A DNA stretch of 64,000 bases from contig NZ_RCVR01000011.1 in assembly GCF_016107305.1 (NCBI RefSeq), positions 111,803 to 175,802 of the forward strand. Reading direction: 5' to 3'. Source of the DNA: Roseomonas sp. KE2513 (GTDB lineage: Bacteria; Pseudomonadota; Alphaproteobacteria; Acetobacterales; Acetobacteraceae). Each line of letters opens with the position of its first letter. The stretch's first letter is position 1. Positions 1-8,799 of the stretch are shown here, piece after piece. The position numbers and the translations under genes are program-made. The notes beneath the pieces are model-generated. The model had not been told where the DNA came from, did no database searches, and saw only the letters and a program-made list of their open reading frames with translations.

Positions 1-36
1 GAGGTCAACCTCGTGCTCGTACGGCCCGCGCCCTGA
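1..36 (+). CDS. C-terminal tail of an unidentified gene (partial)
   Basis: The first 36 bases read in frame 1 as eleven codons (EVNLVLVRPAP) followed by TGA. The stop abuts the stop of the convergent recO gene: the two form the palindrome TGATCA at 34-39 with no base between them. That back-to-back arrangement is what one expects of two genuine convergent genes. The fragment is far too short to name a family, and it could also be chance. Confidence 0.3.
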   Translation, partial: EVNLVLVRPAP

Positions 37-789
37 TCAGCCGGGCGCCTGGCCGGCAGGTTCCGCCCGCGTGGCGATCCGGTCGGCCAGGGCTTCCCGT
101 GCTGCCGGCATGGGGCGGTGGCGCGTGCCGAAGGCGTCGCGCGCGAGGAAGTGGCCGGTGACGCGGAGGGCGGCAGCCCAGTCGGCGGGGCCGCTCGGCA
201 GGCTGGCGTCCCGCAGGAAGGGCGGCAGGGGCAGCATCCGGTCGGCATAGGGGGCGGCAATATCCGCCCGCGCGGCCCGACCGGATTTTGGAGAGACATG
301 GGTGAGCCCCTCCGTGTCCCCCGTCATGGCGCAGCGCGCGAGATCGAGGCCGTAGCCCAATTCCGAGAGGAGCAGGACCTCCCAGTGAAGGTAGTCCGGC
401 ACCACCTCCTCGGCCCCGCGCTGGAGGTGGGCGAGGATCGGCACGAGGGCGCGGAAGACAGCGGGATGCGGCTCCCGCTCCGGCAGGGCCTCGGCCGCAA
501 CGGTGCAGGCGGAGGAGAGCAGCGCGAGGGCCAGCGGGTCCTCCATGGCCAGCGCCGCCGTTGGATGGACCAGCTCTCCGCTCAGCGCCCCGAGTTGGTC
601 GGCCAAGCGGGCAACCCAGTGGGCATCGACGAGGTTCCCCGGTAGCCAGAGCGCGGCTTGCGCGCGCGAGGCACCGCCTTTCGCCAAGCCGCCGTGGCGG
701 CCGTGCTCCTCCGTGAGAAGCGTCACCACGGCGCCGCCCTCGCCGAGCGGGCGGGCCTCCAGCACGATGCCCGGGGCGGTCCATTCCAT
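37..789 (-). CDS. recO: DNA repair protein RecO
   Basis: RecO loads RecA onto SSB-coated single-stranded DNA in the RecFOR gap-repair pathway in the cytoplasm. The 250-residue product begins MEWTAPGIVLEARPLGEGG, matching the OB-fold N-terminus of the family. The helical C-terminal part contains LLSELGYGLDLARCAMTG, the conserved 'LGY..dl..C' segment. The start at 789 is the first ATG of the domain; an in-frame extension further upstream is low-complexity and not RecO-like. It is the last gene of the rnc-era-recO block, 43 bp after era, and probably in the same transcript. Length and context are both typical. Confidence 0.93.
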   Translation of the reverse strand: MEWTAPGIVLEARPLGEGGAVVTLLTEEHGRHGGLAKGGASRAQAALWLPGNLVDAHWVARLADQLGALSGELVHPTAALAMEDPLALALLSSACTVAAEALPEREPHPAVFRALVPILAHLQRGAEEVVPDYLHWEVLLLSELGYGLDLARCAMTGDTEGLTHVSPKSGRAARADIAAPYADRMLPLPPFLRDASLPSGPADWAAALRVTGHFLARDAFGTRHRPMPAAREALADRIATRAEPAGQAPG

Positions 790-832
790 GCCAGTAAGAT
801 GGGGCGCCTCGGCGGGCGGCGCCACCGGCCTG

Positions 833-1768
833 CTAGTCGAGGTCCTCCAGGCCGAGGGCCCGCAGCCTCCCCCGCTCCTCATCCCAGCCCGGCCGGTCCT
901 TCACGTTCAGGAACAGGTGCACCGGCCGTTCGAGCAGCTTCGTCAGTTCGGCTCGCGCCCTCTGGCCGATCTCCCGGATTCGGGAGCCGCGATCACCGAT
1001 GAGGATCGCCTTCTGCGAGGCGCGGCCGACATAGATCGTGCAGTCGATGCGGACGGAGCCATCCTTGCGCTCCTGCCAGGATTCAGTCTCCACCGTGGCG
1101 TGGTGGGGAACCTCCTCGTGGGTCTGGCGCAGGATCTGCTCGCGCACGATCTCGGCCGCCAGCATCCGGTCGGTCACGTCCGACAGCTCGTCCTCGGGGA
1201 AGAGCCAAGGACCGAGGGGCATGGCCTCGCAGAGCCGGGCGCGCAGCCGGTCCACGCCGTCGCCCGTCTCGGCGGAAACCATAAAGGTGTCGGCGAAGGT
1301 GAGCAGGCCCGTCAGTTCGGCGGTCAGAGGCAGCAGGCGCTTGGTGTCAAACAGGTCGGTCTTGTTCAGCACGAGCCAGAGCGGCGGTGTGCCCTGGGCG
1401 AGCTTCCTGATGATGGCGCGCAGGGGATCGGTAATGCCAGCACGGGCATCCACCACCAGCATCGCCACGTCCGCGTCCTGGGCCCCGCCCCAGGCAGCCG
1501 CGACCATGGCGCGGTCCAGCCGGCGGCGCGGGGCGAAGATGCCGGGCGTGTCGGTCAGCACCACCTGCGCCGGGCCCTCGCTGAAGATGGCGCGGATGCG
1601 GAAGCGTGTGGTCTGCGGCTTGTTAGAGACGATCGAGACCTTCGCCCCCGCCAGCCGGTTCACCAGCGTGGACTTGCCGGCATTTGGCGCGCCCAGTACG
1701 GCGGCCAGGCCAGCGCGGGTCGGGCCCTGGGAGGTGGTCTCCGGCGGGGCGCCGCTTTCCTCAGCCAC
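833..1768 (-). CDS. era: GTPase Era, 16S rRNA maturation
   Basis: Era is an essential GTPase that binds the 3' end of 16S rRNA and helps 30S assembly. In the 311-residue product the G1 loop GAPNAGKS lies at residues 26-33, DTPG (G3) at 73-76 and NKTD (G4) at 135-138. The C-terminal third carries the KH RNA-binding domain, with ILIGDRGSRIREIG. The ATG start overlaps the end of rnc by 8 bp, so translation is probably coupled to RNase III, the usual partner gene. Residues 1-18 are a short polar extension before the G domain. Confidence 0.97.
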   Translation of the reverse strand: MAEESGAPPETTSQGPTRAGLAAVLGAPNAGKSTLVNRLAGAKVSIVSNKPQTTRFRIRAIFSEGPAQVVLTDTPGIFAPRRRLDRAMVAAAWGGAQDADVAMLVVDARAGITDPLRAIIRKLAQGTPPLWLVLNKTDLFDTKRLLPLTAELTGLLTFADTFMVSAETGDGVDRLRARLCEAMPLGPWLFPEDELSDVTDRMLAAEIVREQILRQTHEEVPHHATVETESWQERKDGSVRIDCTIYVGRASQKAILIGDRGSRIREIGQRARAELTKLLERPVHLFLNVKDRPGWDEERGRLRALGLEDLD

Positions 1769-2444
1769 GGCCGAGTTCCTTCAGCAGCGCCTCGGCCGCC
1801 AGTTGCTCGGCGCCGCGCTTGCTCTCGCCCGAAGCCTCGGCCGTCTTGCCGCAGGCGCGCACCGAAACGGTGAAGACAGGGGCGTGGGAAGGGCCCTCGG
1901 CACTCTTGGTCACGTATTCGGGCAGGCCCATGCCGCGCCCGAGCGACCATTCCTGCAGCCGGCTCTTGGCAGACATTGGGGGCGTGGCATCGGCCTCCAT
2001 ATGGCCGATCCATTCCCGCCGGACAAAGGCGCGCGCCTTCTCCAGTCCGCCGTCGAGATAAAGGGCGCCGATCAGCGCCTCGGTCGCGTCGGCGAGGACG
2101 TTGGCGCGCTGGCGCAGCCCGGTGCGCCCTTCGGCGGGGGGAATGCGGAGCGCGGCGGAGAGGCCGATCACGTCGCCCACCTTGGCCAGCGTCTCGGCCG
2201 CGACGAGCACAGCCAGGCGCTTGCCAAGCTCCCCTTCCCGCTCCTGCGGGAAGCGCTCGGACAACCACTCGGCCATCAGCAACGCGAGGACGCGATCACC
2301 CAGGAATTCCAGCCGCTCATTCGAGTCGAGCTGGTTCCGCTTGGGGTCAGCGGCGGAGCGGTGGGTAAGCGCCTGTTCGAGCAGGGCCGGGTCGTTGAAG
2401 TCGTGACCCAGCCGCAGGGCCAGGGCTGCGACGGGAGCTTTCAC
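1761..2444 (-). CDS. rnc: Ribonuclease III
   Basis: RNase III cleaves double-stranded RNA, processing rRNA precursors and structured mRNAs. The signature NERLEFLGD is at residues 42-50 and the second acidic cluster is DATEALIGALYLDGG. A double-stranded-RNA-binding domain occupies about residues 155-225. No ATG is available near the domain start. I chose the GTG at 2444, which begins 13 bases after the lepB stop and gives 227 residues, the usual family length. The frame stays open further upstream, but that part only shadows lepB. The stop overlaps the era start by 8 bp. Confidence 0.94.
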   Translation of the reverse strand: MKAPVAALALRLGHDFNDPALLEQALTHRSAADPKRNQLDSNERLEFLGDRVLALLMAEWLSERFPQEREGELGKRLAVLVAAETLAKVGDVIGLSAALRIPPAEGRTGLRQRANVLADATEALIGALYLDGGLEKARAFVRREWIGHMEADATPPMSAKSRLQEWSLGRGMGLPEYVTKSAEGPSHAPVFTVSVRACGKTAEASGESKRGAEQLAAEALLKELGRG

Positions 2445-2457
2445 GGCAAGGGGTTCA

Positions 2458-3210
2458 TCAGCGGACGCCTGAGAAGATGCGGCTCCAGCGAACGGAGAAG
2501 GGCCAAGCCCAGACTTCCCACCAATTCGCCGTTCCGTCCCAGGAGAAGAAGATGAACTCCGCGCGGCCGACGAGGTTTTCGACCGGAACGAAGCCGACAT
2601 AGTTCGTGGCGCGGCTGTCGAGGGAATTGTCGCGGTTGTCGCCCATGGCGAAGACGTGGTCTGCCGGAACGACGAATTCCTGCGTGTTGTCGTAGGGGCC
2701 GTCATCGGAGGCCTCCAGAATTTCGTGGGTGCGGCCGGGCCCATTGGCGCTCGGCGGCAGGGTCTCGCGGAAGAGGTTGACCGTGATGCGGGGACCGTCG
2801 CCCTCCACCGTGTAAGGGCCGACCCGCACGCGGTTCACGGGAGTGCCGTTCACCCGCAGCACGCCACCTCGCACTTGGATGCGGTCGCCGGGCAGGCCGA
2901 CGATGCGCTTGATGTAGTCGGTCACCCCGTCCCGCGGGAGCTTGAACACGGCCACGTCGCCCCGCGCCGGCAGGCTGCCGAAGACGCGGCCGCGGAAGAG
3001 GTTCGGGCTAAAGGGCAGCGAGGCCCGGGAATAGCCGTAGGAATACTTCGAGACGAAGAGGTAGTCGCCGACCAGCAGCGTCGGGATCATGCTGCCGGAT
3101 GGGATGTTGAACGGCTCGAAGGCGACGGTGCGGATGCCAACGGCGATGAGGCCCGCGTAGAGGATCGTCTTCAGGCTCTCCAGCCAGCCGCCGGAGGACT
3201 TCTTGGTCAT
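2458..3210 (-). CDS. lepB: Signal peptidase I
   Basis: This membrane serine protease removes signal peptides from exported proteins. One transmembrane segment (about residues 12-30) is followed by SGSMIPTLLVGD with the catalytic Ser40. KRIVGLPGD supplies the general-base Lys101, and MGDNRDNSLDSR is the conserved C-terminal box. The 250-residue length fits the short alphaproteobacterial form. The start MTKKSSGG is preferred to an upstream in-frame codon because it directly precedes the membrane anchor. The gene lies between acpS and rnc, as in many Rhodospirillales. Confidence 0.95.
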   Translation of the reverse strand: MTKKSSGGWLESLKTILYAGLIAVGIRTVAFEPFNIPSGSMIPTLLVGDYLFVSKYSYGYSRASLPFSPNLFRGRVFGSLPARGDVAVFKLPRDGVTDYIKRIVGLPGDRIQVRGGVLRVNGTPVNRVRVGPYTVEGDGPRITVNLFRETLPPSANGPGRTHEILEASDDGPYDNTQEFVVPADHVFAMGDNRDNSLDSRATNYVGFVPVENLVGRAEFIFFSWDGTANWWEVWAWPFSVRWSRIFSGVR

Positions 3211-3253
3211 GGTGGTAATGCTCGCGGCCCCAGCCGGCCGGCCGAACGCCCCC

Positions 3254-3270
3254 AAAAACCCATGAATGGG
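3254..3270 (-). terminator. Weak terminator-like hairpin after acpS
   Basis: Read on the minus strand, CCCAT-TC-ATGGG is followed at once by five T residues. It lies 53 bp past the acpS stop and 44 bp before the lepB start. The stem is only 4-5 bp, so this may attenuate rather than end transcription. An alternative C5/G5 pairing around the same loop is possible. Confidence 0.35.
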
Positions 3271-3322
3271 GGTCGGGTCGGGCCGCCGCAGGGCGGGTGG
3301 GTGCGCCAGAAGGGCGCGCCTG

Positions 3323-3739
3323 TCAAGGAAGGGGCTGGAGCGGCACGGCGGAGATGATCACCACCGCCTCGGCATAGGGGTACTCGTCGGTCATCGTCAG
3401 CGACACCTGCGGCGCATGGCCGACCGGCACCAGCCGCTCCAGCCGCGCCAGCGCGCCGCCGGTCATGCGCAGCGTGGGCTGACCGGAGGGCAGGTTCACC
3501 ACGCCGAGGTCCCGCCAGAAGACCCCCGCACGGAAGCCGGTGCCCAGCGCCTTGGACGCCGCCTCCTTCGCCGCGAATCGCTTCGCGTAGGTCGCGATCC
3601 GCGTGCGCTCGCCCCGTCGCTCTGCCTTGGCGCGCTCGGCCTCCGTGAAGATGCGGGCGAGGAAGCGCTCGCCGTGGCGCGCGATGGTCCGCTCGATCCG
3701 GCGGATGTCCACCATGTCGTTGCCAAGCCCGAGGATCAC
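3323..3739 (-). CDS. acpS: Holo-[acyl-carrier-protein] synthase
   Basis: AcpS transfers 4'-phosphopantetheine from CoA to apo-ACP, activating it for fatty acid synthesis. The product (138 residues) starts [16 protein letters not shown], with the magnesium ligand Asp8. The second motif [15 protein letters not shown] provides Glu59 and Lys63. The GTG start overlaps the stop of rel as GTGA, so there is no freedom to begin elsewhere, and translation is probably coupled to rel. The C-terminal half ends with the usual beta-strand run, [16 protein letters not shown]. Family length is typical. Confidence 0.95.
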   Translation of the reverse strand: MILGLGNDMVDIRRIERTIARHGERFLARIFTEAERAKAERRGERTRIATYAKRFAAKEAASKALGTGFRAGVFWRDLGVVNLPSGQPTLRMTGGALARLERLVPVGHAPQVSLTMTDEYPYAEAVVIISAVPLQPLP

Positions 3740-6054
3740 GACTTCGCCCGCTCCACCTGCTCGATCCCGGGCAGGGAACGCAGGGCCGCGATGACGCTGG
3801 AGAGGTGGCGGAGGTCCTTCACCTCCAGGTCCACGTTCAGCTCCGCGAAGTCGGCGGCGCGGTGGAGGAAACGGAGGGATTGGATTCGCGCCTCCTGCTT
3901 GGCGATGGCCGTGGTCATGCCCGCGATGGCCGGCCCCTCGTTGGAGGTCACGACCGAGAGGCGCGCGACGTGCTCCCCGGCGGCACCGGGCTGGGCGTCC
4001 CAGTCCACGTCGATGAAGCGCTCGGGCGTGGCGGCGAAGGCCTCCAGCGTGTGGCATTCCTGCTTGTGGATGGTCACGCCCCGGCCGGTGGAGACGATGC
4101 CGACGATCCGGTCACCGGGAACGGGGTGGCAGCAGCCGGCGAAGCTGACGGCCATGCCGGAGACGAGGCCGGTAATGCCATGCGCCACCTCCCTCTCCCG
4201 CGGGCCGCGGGCAACGGTGGCACCTGGCTTGCCGCGGGCGCGGGTGAGGGCGAGGGCCTCAAGGCCGGTAACGGCGGGGCGTGGCGGGCCGCGCAGCTCC
4301 GGCACGGCGGCGTGGAGCACGTCCCTTGCCGTGATGTTGCCGTTGCCGACGGCGATGCAGAGTTCCTCAAAGCCTGGCTGCTTGAGCGCCTTTACCGCGG
4401 GCTCGGCGATGCGCTCGGAGAAGTCCAGGCCCTCCTGGCGGAAGGCGCGGGCAATGGCCTGGCGGCCATTCTCGCGGCTCTCCTCCCGCTGGCGGGCGAG
4501 CACGGTGCGCCGGATGCGGGCGCGGGCCTTGCCGGTGACGACGAAGCGTTCCCAGGCCGGGTTGGGCGTGCCGCCGCGGGCGGTGATGATCTCGACCTGG
4601 TCGCCATTCTCGAGCTGGTGGCGCAACGGCACGATGCGGCCGTTGATCTTCGCGCCGACGCAGGAATCGCCGATCTGGGAGTGGACGTGGTAGGCGAAGT
4701 CCACCGGCGTCGCCCCGCGCGGCATGGCGATCAGGTCGCCCTTGGGCGTGAAGCAGAAGACCTGGTCCTGGTGGAGCGCGAGCTTCGTGTTCTCGAGGAA
4801 GTCCTGCGCCTCGCCGGCGTTCTCCAGGATTTCCAGCAGGTCCTTCACCCAGGGGAAGCGCTTGCGGTCGCGGGCGGCGTTCACCACCCCGTCCGGACCC
4901 TGCTTGTAGATCCAGTGGGCGGCGACGCCGAACTCCGCGACCTCGTGCATTTCCGGCGTGCGGATCTGCACCTCAATCTTGGCGTTGCGCCGCTCCGGCA
5001 CCGTTACGCCGGTATGCAGGGACTGGTAGCCGTTGGGCTTCGGGGTGGAGATGTAGTCCTTGAATCGTCCGGGGACGACGCGATAGGCCGAATGCACGGC
5101 GCCCAGCGCCGCGTAGCAGTTCGCCTTGTCGTCGGTGATGACGCGGAAGGCCATGATGTCCGAGAGCTGCTCGAACTCGACCTTCTTCGAATGCATCTTC
5201 AGCCAGATGCCATAGGCCGACTTCTCCCGGCCCTGAATATCGATCACCGGCACGTCGGCGTCCCGCAGCCGGCGGCGCAGGTCCTCCGCGATCTCGGCGA
5301 TCAGGTCCGCGCCCTGTCCGCGGAGGAAGGAAAGGCGGGCGGTGATGGTCTGGGAGGCGTCGGGCTGGAGCTCGCGGAAGGCGCGGTCCTCCAGCTCGTC
5401 CTTCACGGCCTGCATGCCGATGCGCTCGGCCAGCGGCGCGTAGATCTCCATCGTTTCCCGCGCCGTGCGCTCGCGCCGGTGCTGCTGGGGGACGAAGTGC
5501 AGTGTCCGCATGTTGTGCGTGCGATCGGCCAGCTTCACGAGGAGGACACGGATGTCCTCGCTCATTGCCAGCACCAGCTTGCGGAAATTCTCGGCCTGCT
5601 TCGTGCGCTCGGACTGGAGTTCAAGCCGCGTCAGCTTCGTCACGCCGTCCACCAGCCGCGCGACCTCTGAGCCGAAGTCGCGGCTGAGTTGGGCGAGGGT
5701 GACGCCCGTGTCCTCCACAGTGTCGTGGAGAAGGGCGGTGGCGATGGTGGCGGCGTCGAGCCGGTAACCGGCGAGGATGTTCGCAACGGCCACCGGGTGG
5801 CCGATATAGGGGTCGCCGTTGTCGCGCTTCTGCTCGCGATGGGCGGCCTCGGCGACGCGGTAGGCCTTCTCGATCAGCGCCCCGTCCGCGCGCGGGTCGT
5901 AGCCGGTGACGAGGGCGGCGAGGGCCTTGCCAGGATCTGCCTCGGGGCTGCCGGCTTCCAGCCTTGCAGGGCCGCGGCTGACCACGCCCTCGGGCGCCCA
6001 GAGGGGGCCCGTGACGGCACCGGGGAGAATGGGTGTCCCGGCGCCGTCGCTCAT
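3736..6054 (-). CDS. Bifunctional (p)ppGpp synthetase/hydrolase (Rel/SpoT)
   Basis: This RSH enzyme makes and degrades the alarmone (p)ppGpp. The HD hydrolase domain has HDTVEDTG with His110-Asp111, so hydrolysis should be active. The synthetase domain has RFKD at 330-333 and PNGYQSLHT just after; RxKD rather than ExDD marks the bifunctional class. TGS (about 430-490, [16 protein letters not shown]) and a C-terminal ACT domain follow; [20 protein letters not shown] lies between them. Length (772 aa) is normal. It sits after rpoZ, as spoT does in many proteobacteria, and overlaps acpS by 4 bp. It is often named spoT, rsh or rel, so I leave the symbol blank. Confidence 0.96.
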   Translation of the reverse strand: MSDGAGTPILPGAVTGPLWAPEGVVSRGPARLEAGSPEADPGKALAALVTGYDPRADGALIEKAYRVAEAAHREQKRDNGDPYIGHPVAVANILAGYRLDAATIATALLHDTVEDTGVTLAQLSRDFGSEVARLVDGVTKLTRLELQSERTKQAENFRKLVLAMSEDIRVLLVKLADRTHNMRTLHFVPQQHRRERTARETMEIYAPLAERIGMQAVKDELEDRAFRELQPDASQTITARLSFLRGQGADLIAEIAEDLRRRLRDADVPVIDIQGREKSAYGIWLKMHSKKVEFEQLSDIMAFRVITDDKANCYAALGAVHSAYRVVPGRFKDYISTPKPNGYQSLHTGVTVPERRNAKIEVQIRTPEMHEVAEFGVAAHWIYKQGPDGVVNAARDRKRFPWVKDLLEILENAGEAQDFLENTKLALHQDQVFCFTPKGDLIAMPRGATPVDFAYHVHSQIGDSCVGAKINGRIVPLRHQLENGDQVEIITARGGTPNPAWERFVVTGKARARIRRTVLARQREESRENGRQAIARAFRQEGLDFSERIAEPAVKALKQPGFEELCIAVGNGNITARDVLHAAVPELRGPPRPAVTGLEALALTRARGKPGATVARGPREREVAHGITGLVSGMAVSFAGCCHPVPGDRIVGIVSTGRGVTIHKQECHTLEAFAATPERFIDVDWDAQPGAAGEHVARLSVVTSNEGPAIAGMTTAIAKQEARIQSLRFLHRAADFAELNVDLEVKDLRHLSSVIAALRSLPGIEQVERAKS

Positions 6055-6076
6055 CGGGTGCTGCGGCTGCGCGCGG

Positions 6077-6475
6077 TCAGCGGCGGCCGCCCAGCTCGGC
6101 CGCGATGGCGGCCTCGAGGTCGTCGCCGGACATATCCTCGACCTGCATGCCCGCTTCGCCCGCGCTCTCCTCGGTCACGTCCATGACGCCAAAGATGTTC
6201 TCGTCGGTGGCGATCAGGTCGATGACCTCCTCCTCCACGGGCTCCGGCTCCGGGGCGCGCAGGAGGGACTTCACGATGTCCTGCTCAAGGCCATCGAGCT
6301 CCACGGTCTGCTCGGCGATCTCGCGCAGCGCGATGACGGGGTTCTTGTCGTTGTCGCGGTCGACCGTCAGCTCGTCGCCGCGCGAGATGGCGCGGGCGCG
6401 CTGGGCAGCGAGGAGGACGAGATCGAAGCGGTTGGGAACCTGAAGGATGCAGTCCTCGACCGTGACGCGGGCCAT
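6077..6475 (-). CDS. rpoZ: RNA polymerase omega subunit
   Basis: Omega helps assemble the beta' subunit of RNA polymerase and is part of the ppGpp-binding site. The start MARVTVEDC and the segments [15 protein letters not shown] and [11 protein letters not shown] are family hallmarks. The 132 residues include a long acidic C-terminal tail ([13 protein letters not shown] onward), common in alphaproteobacteria. It lies 22 bp upstream of the Rel gene, so the ppGpp enzyme and a ppGpp-responsive polymerase subunit are co-transcribed. A candidate promoter precedes it. Confidence 0.95.
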   Translation of the reverse strand: MARVTVEDCILQVPNRFDLVLLAAQRARAISRGDELTVDRDNDKNPVIALREIAEQTVELDGLEQDIVKSLLRAPEPEPVEEEVIDLIATDENIFGVMDVTEESAGEAGMQVEDMSGDDLEAAIAAELGGRR

Positions 6476-6511
6476 GGCGGACTCCCTAAGCTGTGTACGG
6501 GGCGAAGGGAT

Positions 6512-6540
6512 GACATAGAGAGCCGCCGATCCAAAGGCAA
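6512..6540 (-). promoter_or_regulatory. Candidate promoter for rpoZ-rel
   Basis: On the minus strand TTGCCT (6540-6535) and TATGTC (6517-6512) are separated by 17 bp, ending 37 bp before the rpoZ ATG. The elements match four of six and three of six consensus bases, so this is only a suggestion, but it lies in the 73-bp gap between folK and rpoZ where a promoter is expected. Confidence 0.35.
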
Positions 6541-6548
6541 GGCCAGCC

Positions 6549-7040
6549 CTATCCGGCCGGGCGCATGGGAGCGTCCGGCAGGGAGCGGAGCATTTCGGAT
6601 ACGCTACGGCCGCTCGCCGGGTCCGTCCAGTCCGGCCAGACCTCCGCCAGGGGCACGAGGACGAAGCGGCGCATATGGGCGCGTGGATGGGGCAGCACCG
6701 GGTCCGGCACCGCCCGCACCAGCCCGCCCATGGCCACGATGTCGAGGTCGAGCGTGCGCGGCGCATTGGGATAGGGCCGCACCCGCCCGGCGGCGTCCTC
6801 GATGGATTGCAGCGCCCGCAGCAAGGCCGCCGGCTCTGCCGCGCCCCGCAGCCGGGCGACGCCGTTCACGTACCAGGGGCTGTCGGGGTCCGGCGGCTCG
6901 GGCGCCGTTTCCCACCAGCGGGAGACAGCGACGAGAGAGAGGCCGAGCAACCCGTCCAGTGCCGCCGCGGCGCGCCGGCAGGTAGCCAAAGGGGCCGCGC
7001 CGTCGGCCCCCGGCAGGTTGGCGCCGATGGCGACGAGCGT
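6549..7040 (-). CDS. folK: 6-hydroxymethyldihydropterin pyrophosphokinase, start codon unclear
   Basis: FolK transfers pyrophosphate from ATP to 6-hydroxymethyl-7,8-dihydropterin in folate synthesis. The diagnostic [11 protein letters not shown] and [20 protein letters not shown] are present. The conserved N-terminus ([10 protein letters not shown]) is also encoded, but no ATG, GTG or TTG precedes it in frame. The first normal start is an internal TTG at 6989, which would remove that conserved strand. At the expected start the sequence reads GGGGGATACGCTC; one missing G would have made GGGGGATGACGCTC with a good ribosome-binding site. So the gene is either intact with a rare start, or carries a one-base deletion or error at its start. 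Coordinates begin at the ACG codon. Confidence 0.82.
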   Translation of the reverse strand, partial: TLVAIGANLPGADGAAPLATCRRAAAALDGLLGLSLVAVSRWWETAPEPPDPDSPWYVNGVARLRGAAEPAALLRALQSIEDAAGRVRPYPNAPRTLDLDIVAMGGLVRAVPDPVLPHPRAHMRRFVLVPLAEVWPDWTDPASGRSVSEMLRSLPDAPMRPAG

Positions 7041-7059
7041 ATCCCCCTGCCCCGCGGGC

Positions 7060-7746
7060 TCAGGAATAGCGCTCTTCCCGCCAGGGATCGCCGCGGTCGT
7101 GATAGCCGCGCACCTCCCAGAAGCCGGGCTTGTCCTCGGCGATCAGGGTGATCCGCCGGATCCACTTCGGGCTTTTCCAGAGATAGAGATGCGGCACCAC
7201 GAGGCGCAGCGGGCCGCCGTGCTGGCGGCTGAGCGGCTTGCCGTCCCAGTGCGTGGCCAGAAGGTTCTCCGGGCGGGCGAGGTCGTCCAGCGGCAGGTTC
7301 GTCGTGTAGCCGTCATGCGACTCCATCGTGACGAAGCGGGCCTCCGGGCGCGGCTCGGCCTGCGCGAGGAGGTCGATGATCGCGATGCCTCGCCAGTCGT
7401 TGTCGTAACGCGACCACTGGGTGACACAGTGGATGTCGTTCCGCCGCTCCTCCTGCGGCAGTGCCATCAGCTCAGCCCAGGAGAGGGAGAGCGGATTGCC
7501 TACCAGCCCATCAATGTCGAGCCGCGCCGCCGCCTCGGCCACGGCCGGCTGAATGCCGAGGTCGAGGACGGGCCAGTCCGTCACCAGCCGCTGGCCGGGC
7601 GGCAGGCGATCCCGATCCGGGTCGCCGGCGGTGCCGGTGAGCAACCGGCCCTCCTCCGCCCAACGCTGCTTGGTGCGGATGAGCTTTTCCTTGATGCCCT
7701 CAAGGAGGCCCTCGGGCTTGCCGGCGGGCGTGCTGCTGTCGGTCAT
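7060..7746 (-). CDS. Sulfite oxidase-like molybdopterin oxidoreductase
   Basis: The product (228 residues) belongs to the sulfite oxidase/YedY (COG2041) fold that binds a single-pterin molybdenum cofactor. NDIHCVTQWSRYDNDWRG contains the molybdenum-ligand Cys107. HDGYTTNLPLDDL and the RQHGGPLRLVVPHLY segment (cofactor-binding H-G-P-L-R) follow. Unlike MsrP it has no twin-arginine signal and no heme-binding partner gene beside it, so a cytosolic location is likely and its electron partner is unknown. The start MTDSSTPAGKPEG (ATG at 7746) is chosen over an upstream in-frame codon. The substrate cannot be deduced. Molybdopterin genes moaC and moeA lie about 42 kb away. Confidence 0.82.
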   Translation of the reverse strand: MTDSSTPAGKPEGLLEGIKEKLIRTKQRWAEEGRLLTGTAGDPDRDRLPPGQRLVTDWPVLDLGIQPAVAEAAARLDIDGLVGNPLSLSWAELMALPQEERRNDIHCVTQWSRYDNDWRGIAIIDLLAQAEPRPEARFVTMESHDGYTTNLPLDDLARPENLLATHWDGKPLSRQHGGPLRLVVPHLYLWKSPKWIRRITLIAEDKPGFWEVRGYHDRGDPWREERYS

Positions 7747-7805
7747 GGCGTCAGAGGTGCCCTCGCTGGCGCGCGGATGCAACTGGGACCCTGCGCGACG
7801 GGTTC

Positions 7806-8666
7806 TCAGGGATGGGAGGCGAGCCAGGCGTCGACCGGCGGTCCCCAGACCGGCTCGCCGGCTCCCGCATAGAACATGTCGTGCCCGTCCGTGCCGAATG
7901 CCGGAAGCTGCAGGAGGGTGGAGCGGCCGCCTGCGCGGGCATGGGCGGCCTGCATCTCGGCGACCAGTGCGGGCCCGAAGAAGGTGTCGTTGGGCGTATG
8001 GATCCAGAGCAGCGGCAGGGCGCTTGGCCGGGCCTCCGCCGCGAGCCGCCCGGCATCGGCAACGAGGCGACCCGGCGCGCAGTTGTTGTTGGGCAGGTCG
8101 TCCCGGTGCCCTCCCCGCCCAGGTGCCACGGCGATGATGGCGGAGACGCCGGGCGGCGGGTCGGCCGCGAGGGCGAGCACCCCCCAGCCGCCGGCGGACT
8201 GGCCGATGACCACGATGCCATCGGGCGCGATACCCGGCATCCCGCGGGCCGCGGCGATGGCGGCACGGATGTCGTGAGCCGTCTCCCGCGCCCCGGCGGC
8301 ATAGTTAGGGGCATTGCAAGGGCCATAGCCCTCCATGAACGGCCCGGTATCGGTGCCGTAGCCGCGTCGCAGGGGCGCGAGCACCGCCTGCCCGCGGGCG
8401 AGGAAGTGCCGCGCGACCGGAGAGTCGCAGCTCAGCAGCCCGTAGCGCCGCCGCGCCGCCGCCTGCCCGGGCGAGCCGTGGTTGACGACAACGAGTCGCG
8501 CGGGGCCGCTGCCGTCGGGCAGGCAGATCCGGGCGGGAATCGGCCTCAGGCTCCCATCGACGCCAGGGACCTTGACGATGATCGTGTCGGCCCCAGTAAC
8601 GGGCGCCCCCGTGCAGGCCGCGAGGACCAGTGGCAAGGCCATCAAGAGAGCTGAAAGCCGGCCCAT
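7806..8666 (-). CDS. Lipoprotein alpha/beta hydrolase
   Basis: A 286-residue protein with a lipoprotein signal, MGRLSALLMALPLVLAAC, whose lipobox LAAC puts the lipidated cysteine at residue 18. The mature part has the alpha/beta-hydrolase pattern: VVVNHGSPG for the oxyanion region, GQSAGGWG with nucleophile Ser157, TPNDTFFG as the acid region and a late GHDMFY histidine. It resembles dienelactone-hydrolase or acylpeptidase-like esterases, but the substrate is unknown. The ATG at 8666 is chosen because it begins the signal peptide. It is transcribed divergently from the RND efflux operon. Confidence 0.78.
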   Translation of the reverse strand: MGRLSALLMALPLVLAACTGAPVTGADTIIVKVPGVDGSLRPIPARICLPDGSGPARLVVVNHGSPGQAAARRRYGLLSCDSPVARHFLARGQAVLAPLRRGYGTDTGPFMEGYGPCNAPNYAAGARETAHDIRAAIAAARGMPGIAPDGIVVIGQSAGGWGVLALAADPPPGVSAIIAVAPGRGGHRDDLPNNNCAPGRLVADAGRLAAEARPSALPLLWIHTPNDTFFGPALVAEMQAAHARAGGRSTLLQLPAFGTDGHDMFYAGAGEPVWGPPVDAWLASHP

Positions 8667-8799
8667 GATACGGCGTGGCGGGGCGGCCTGTGGCAGGCCT
8701 GCCGCGGCGGTGCGGCATTCCCGCCGCATCAGTGGCGAAGGGTAACGAGGCATGGGGTCCGGCCCGGTTCCCGCCTACTATACGGGTGTGCAAGACGAG

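Noticed and set aside
1..36. Start of parC or another minus-strand gene following recO
   Set aside because: No start codon exists on the minus strand in these bases; a plus-strand gene tail is the better reading.
3805..5670. A 621-codon plus-strand open frame opposite the Rel gene
   Set aside because: Antisense to a complete bifunctional Rel enzyme, with no recognisable domain. It arises from third-position GC bias.
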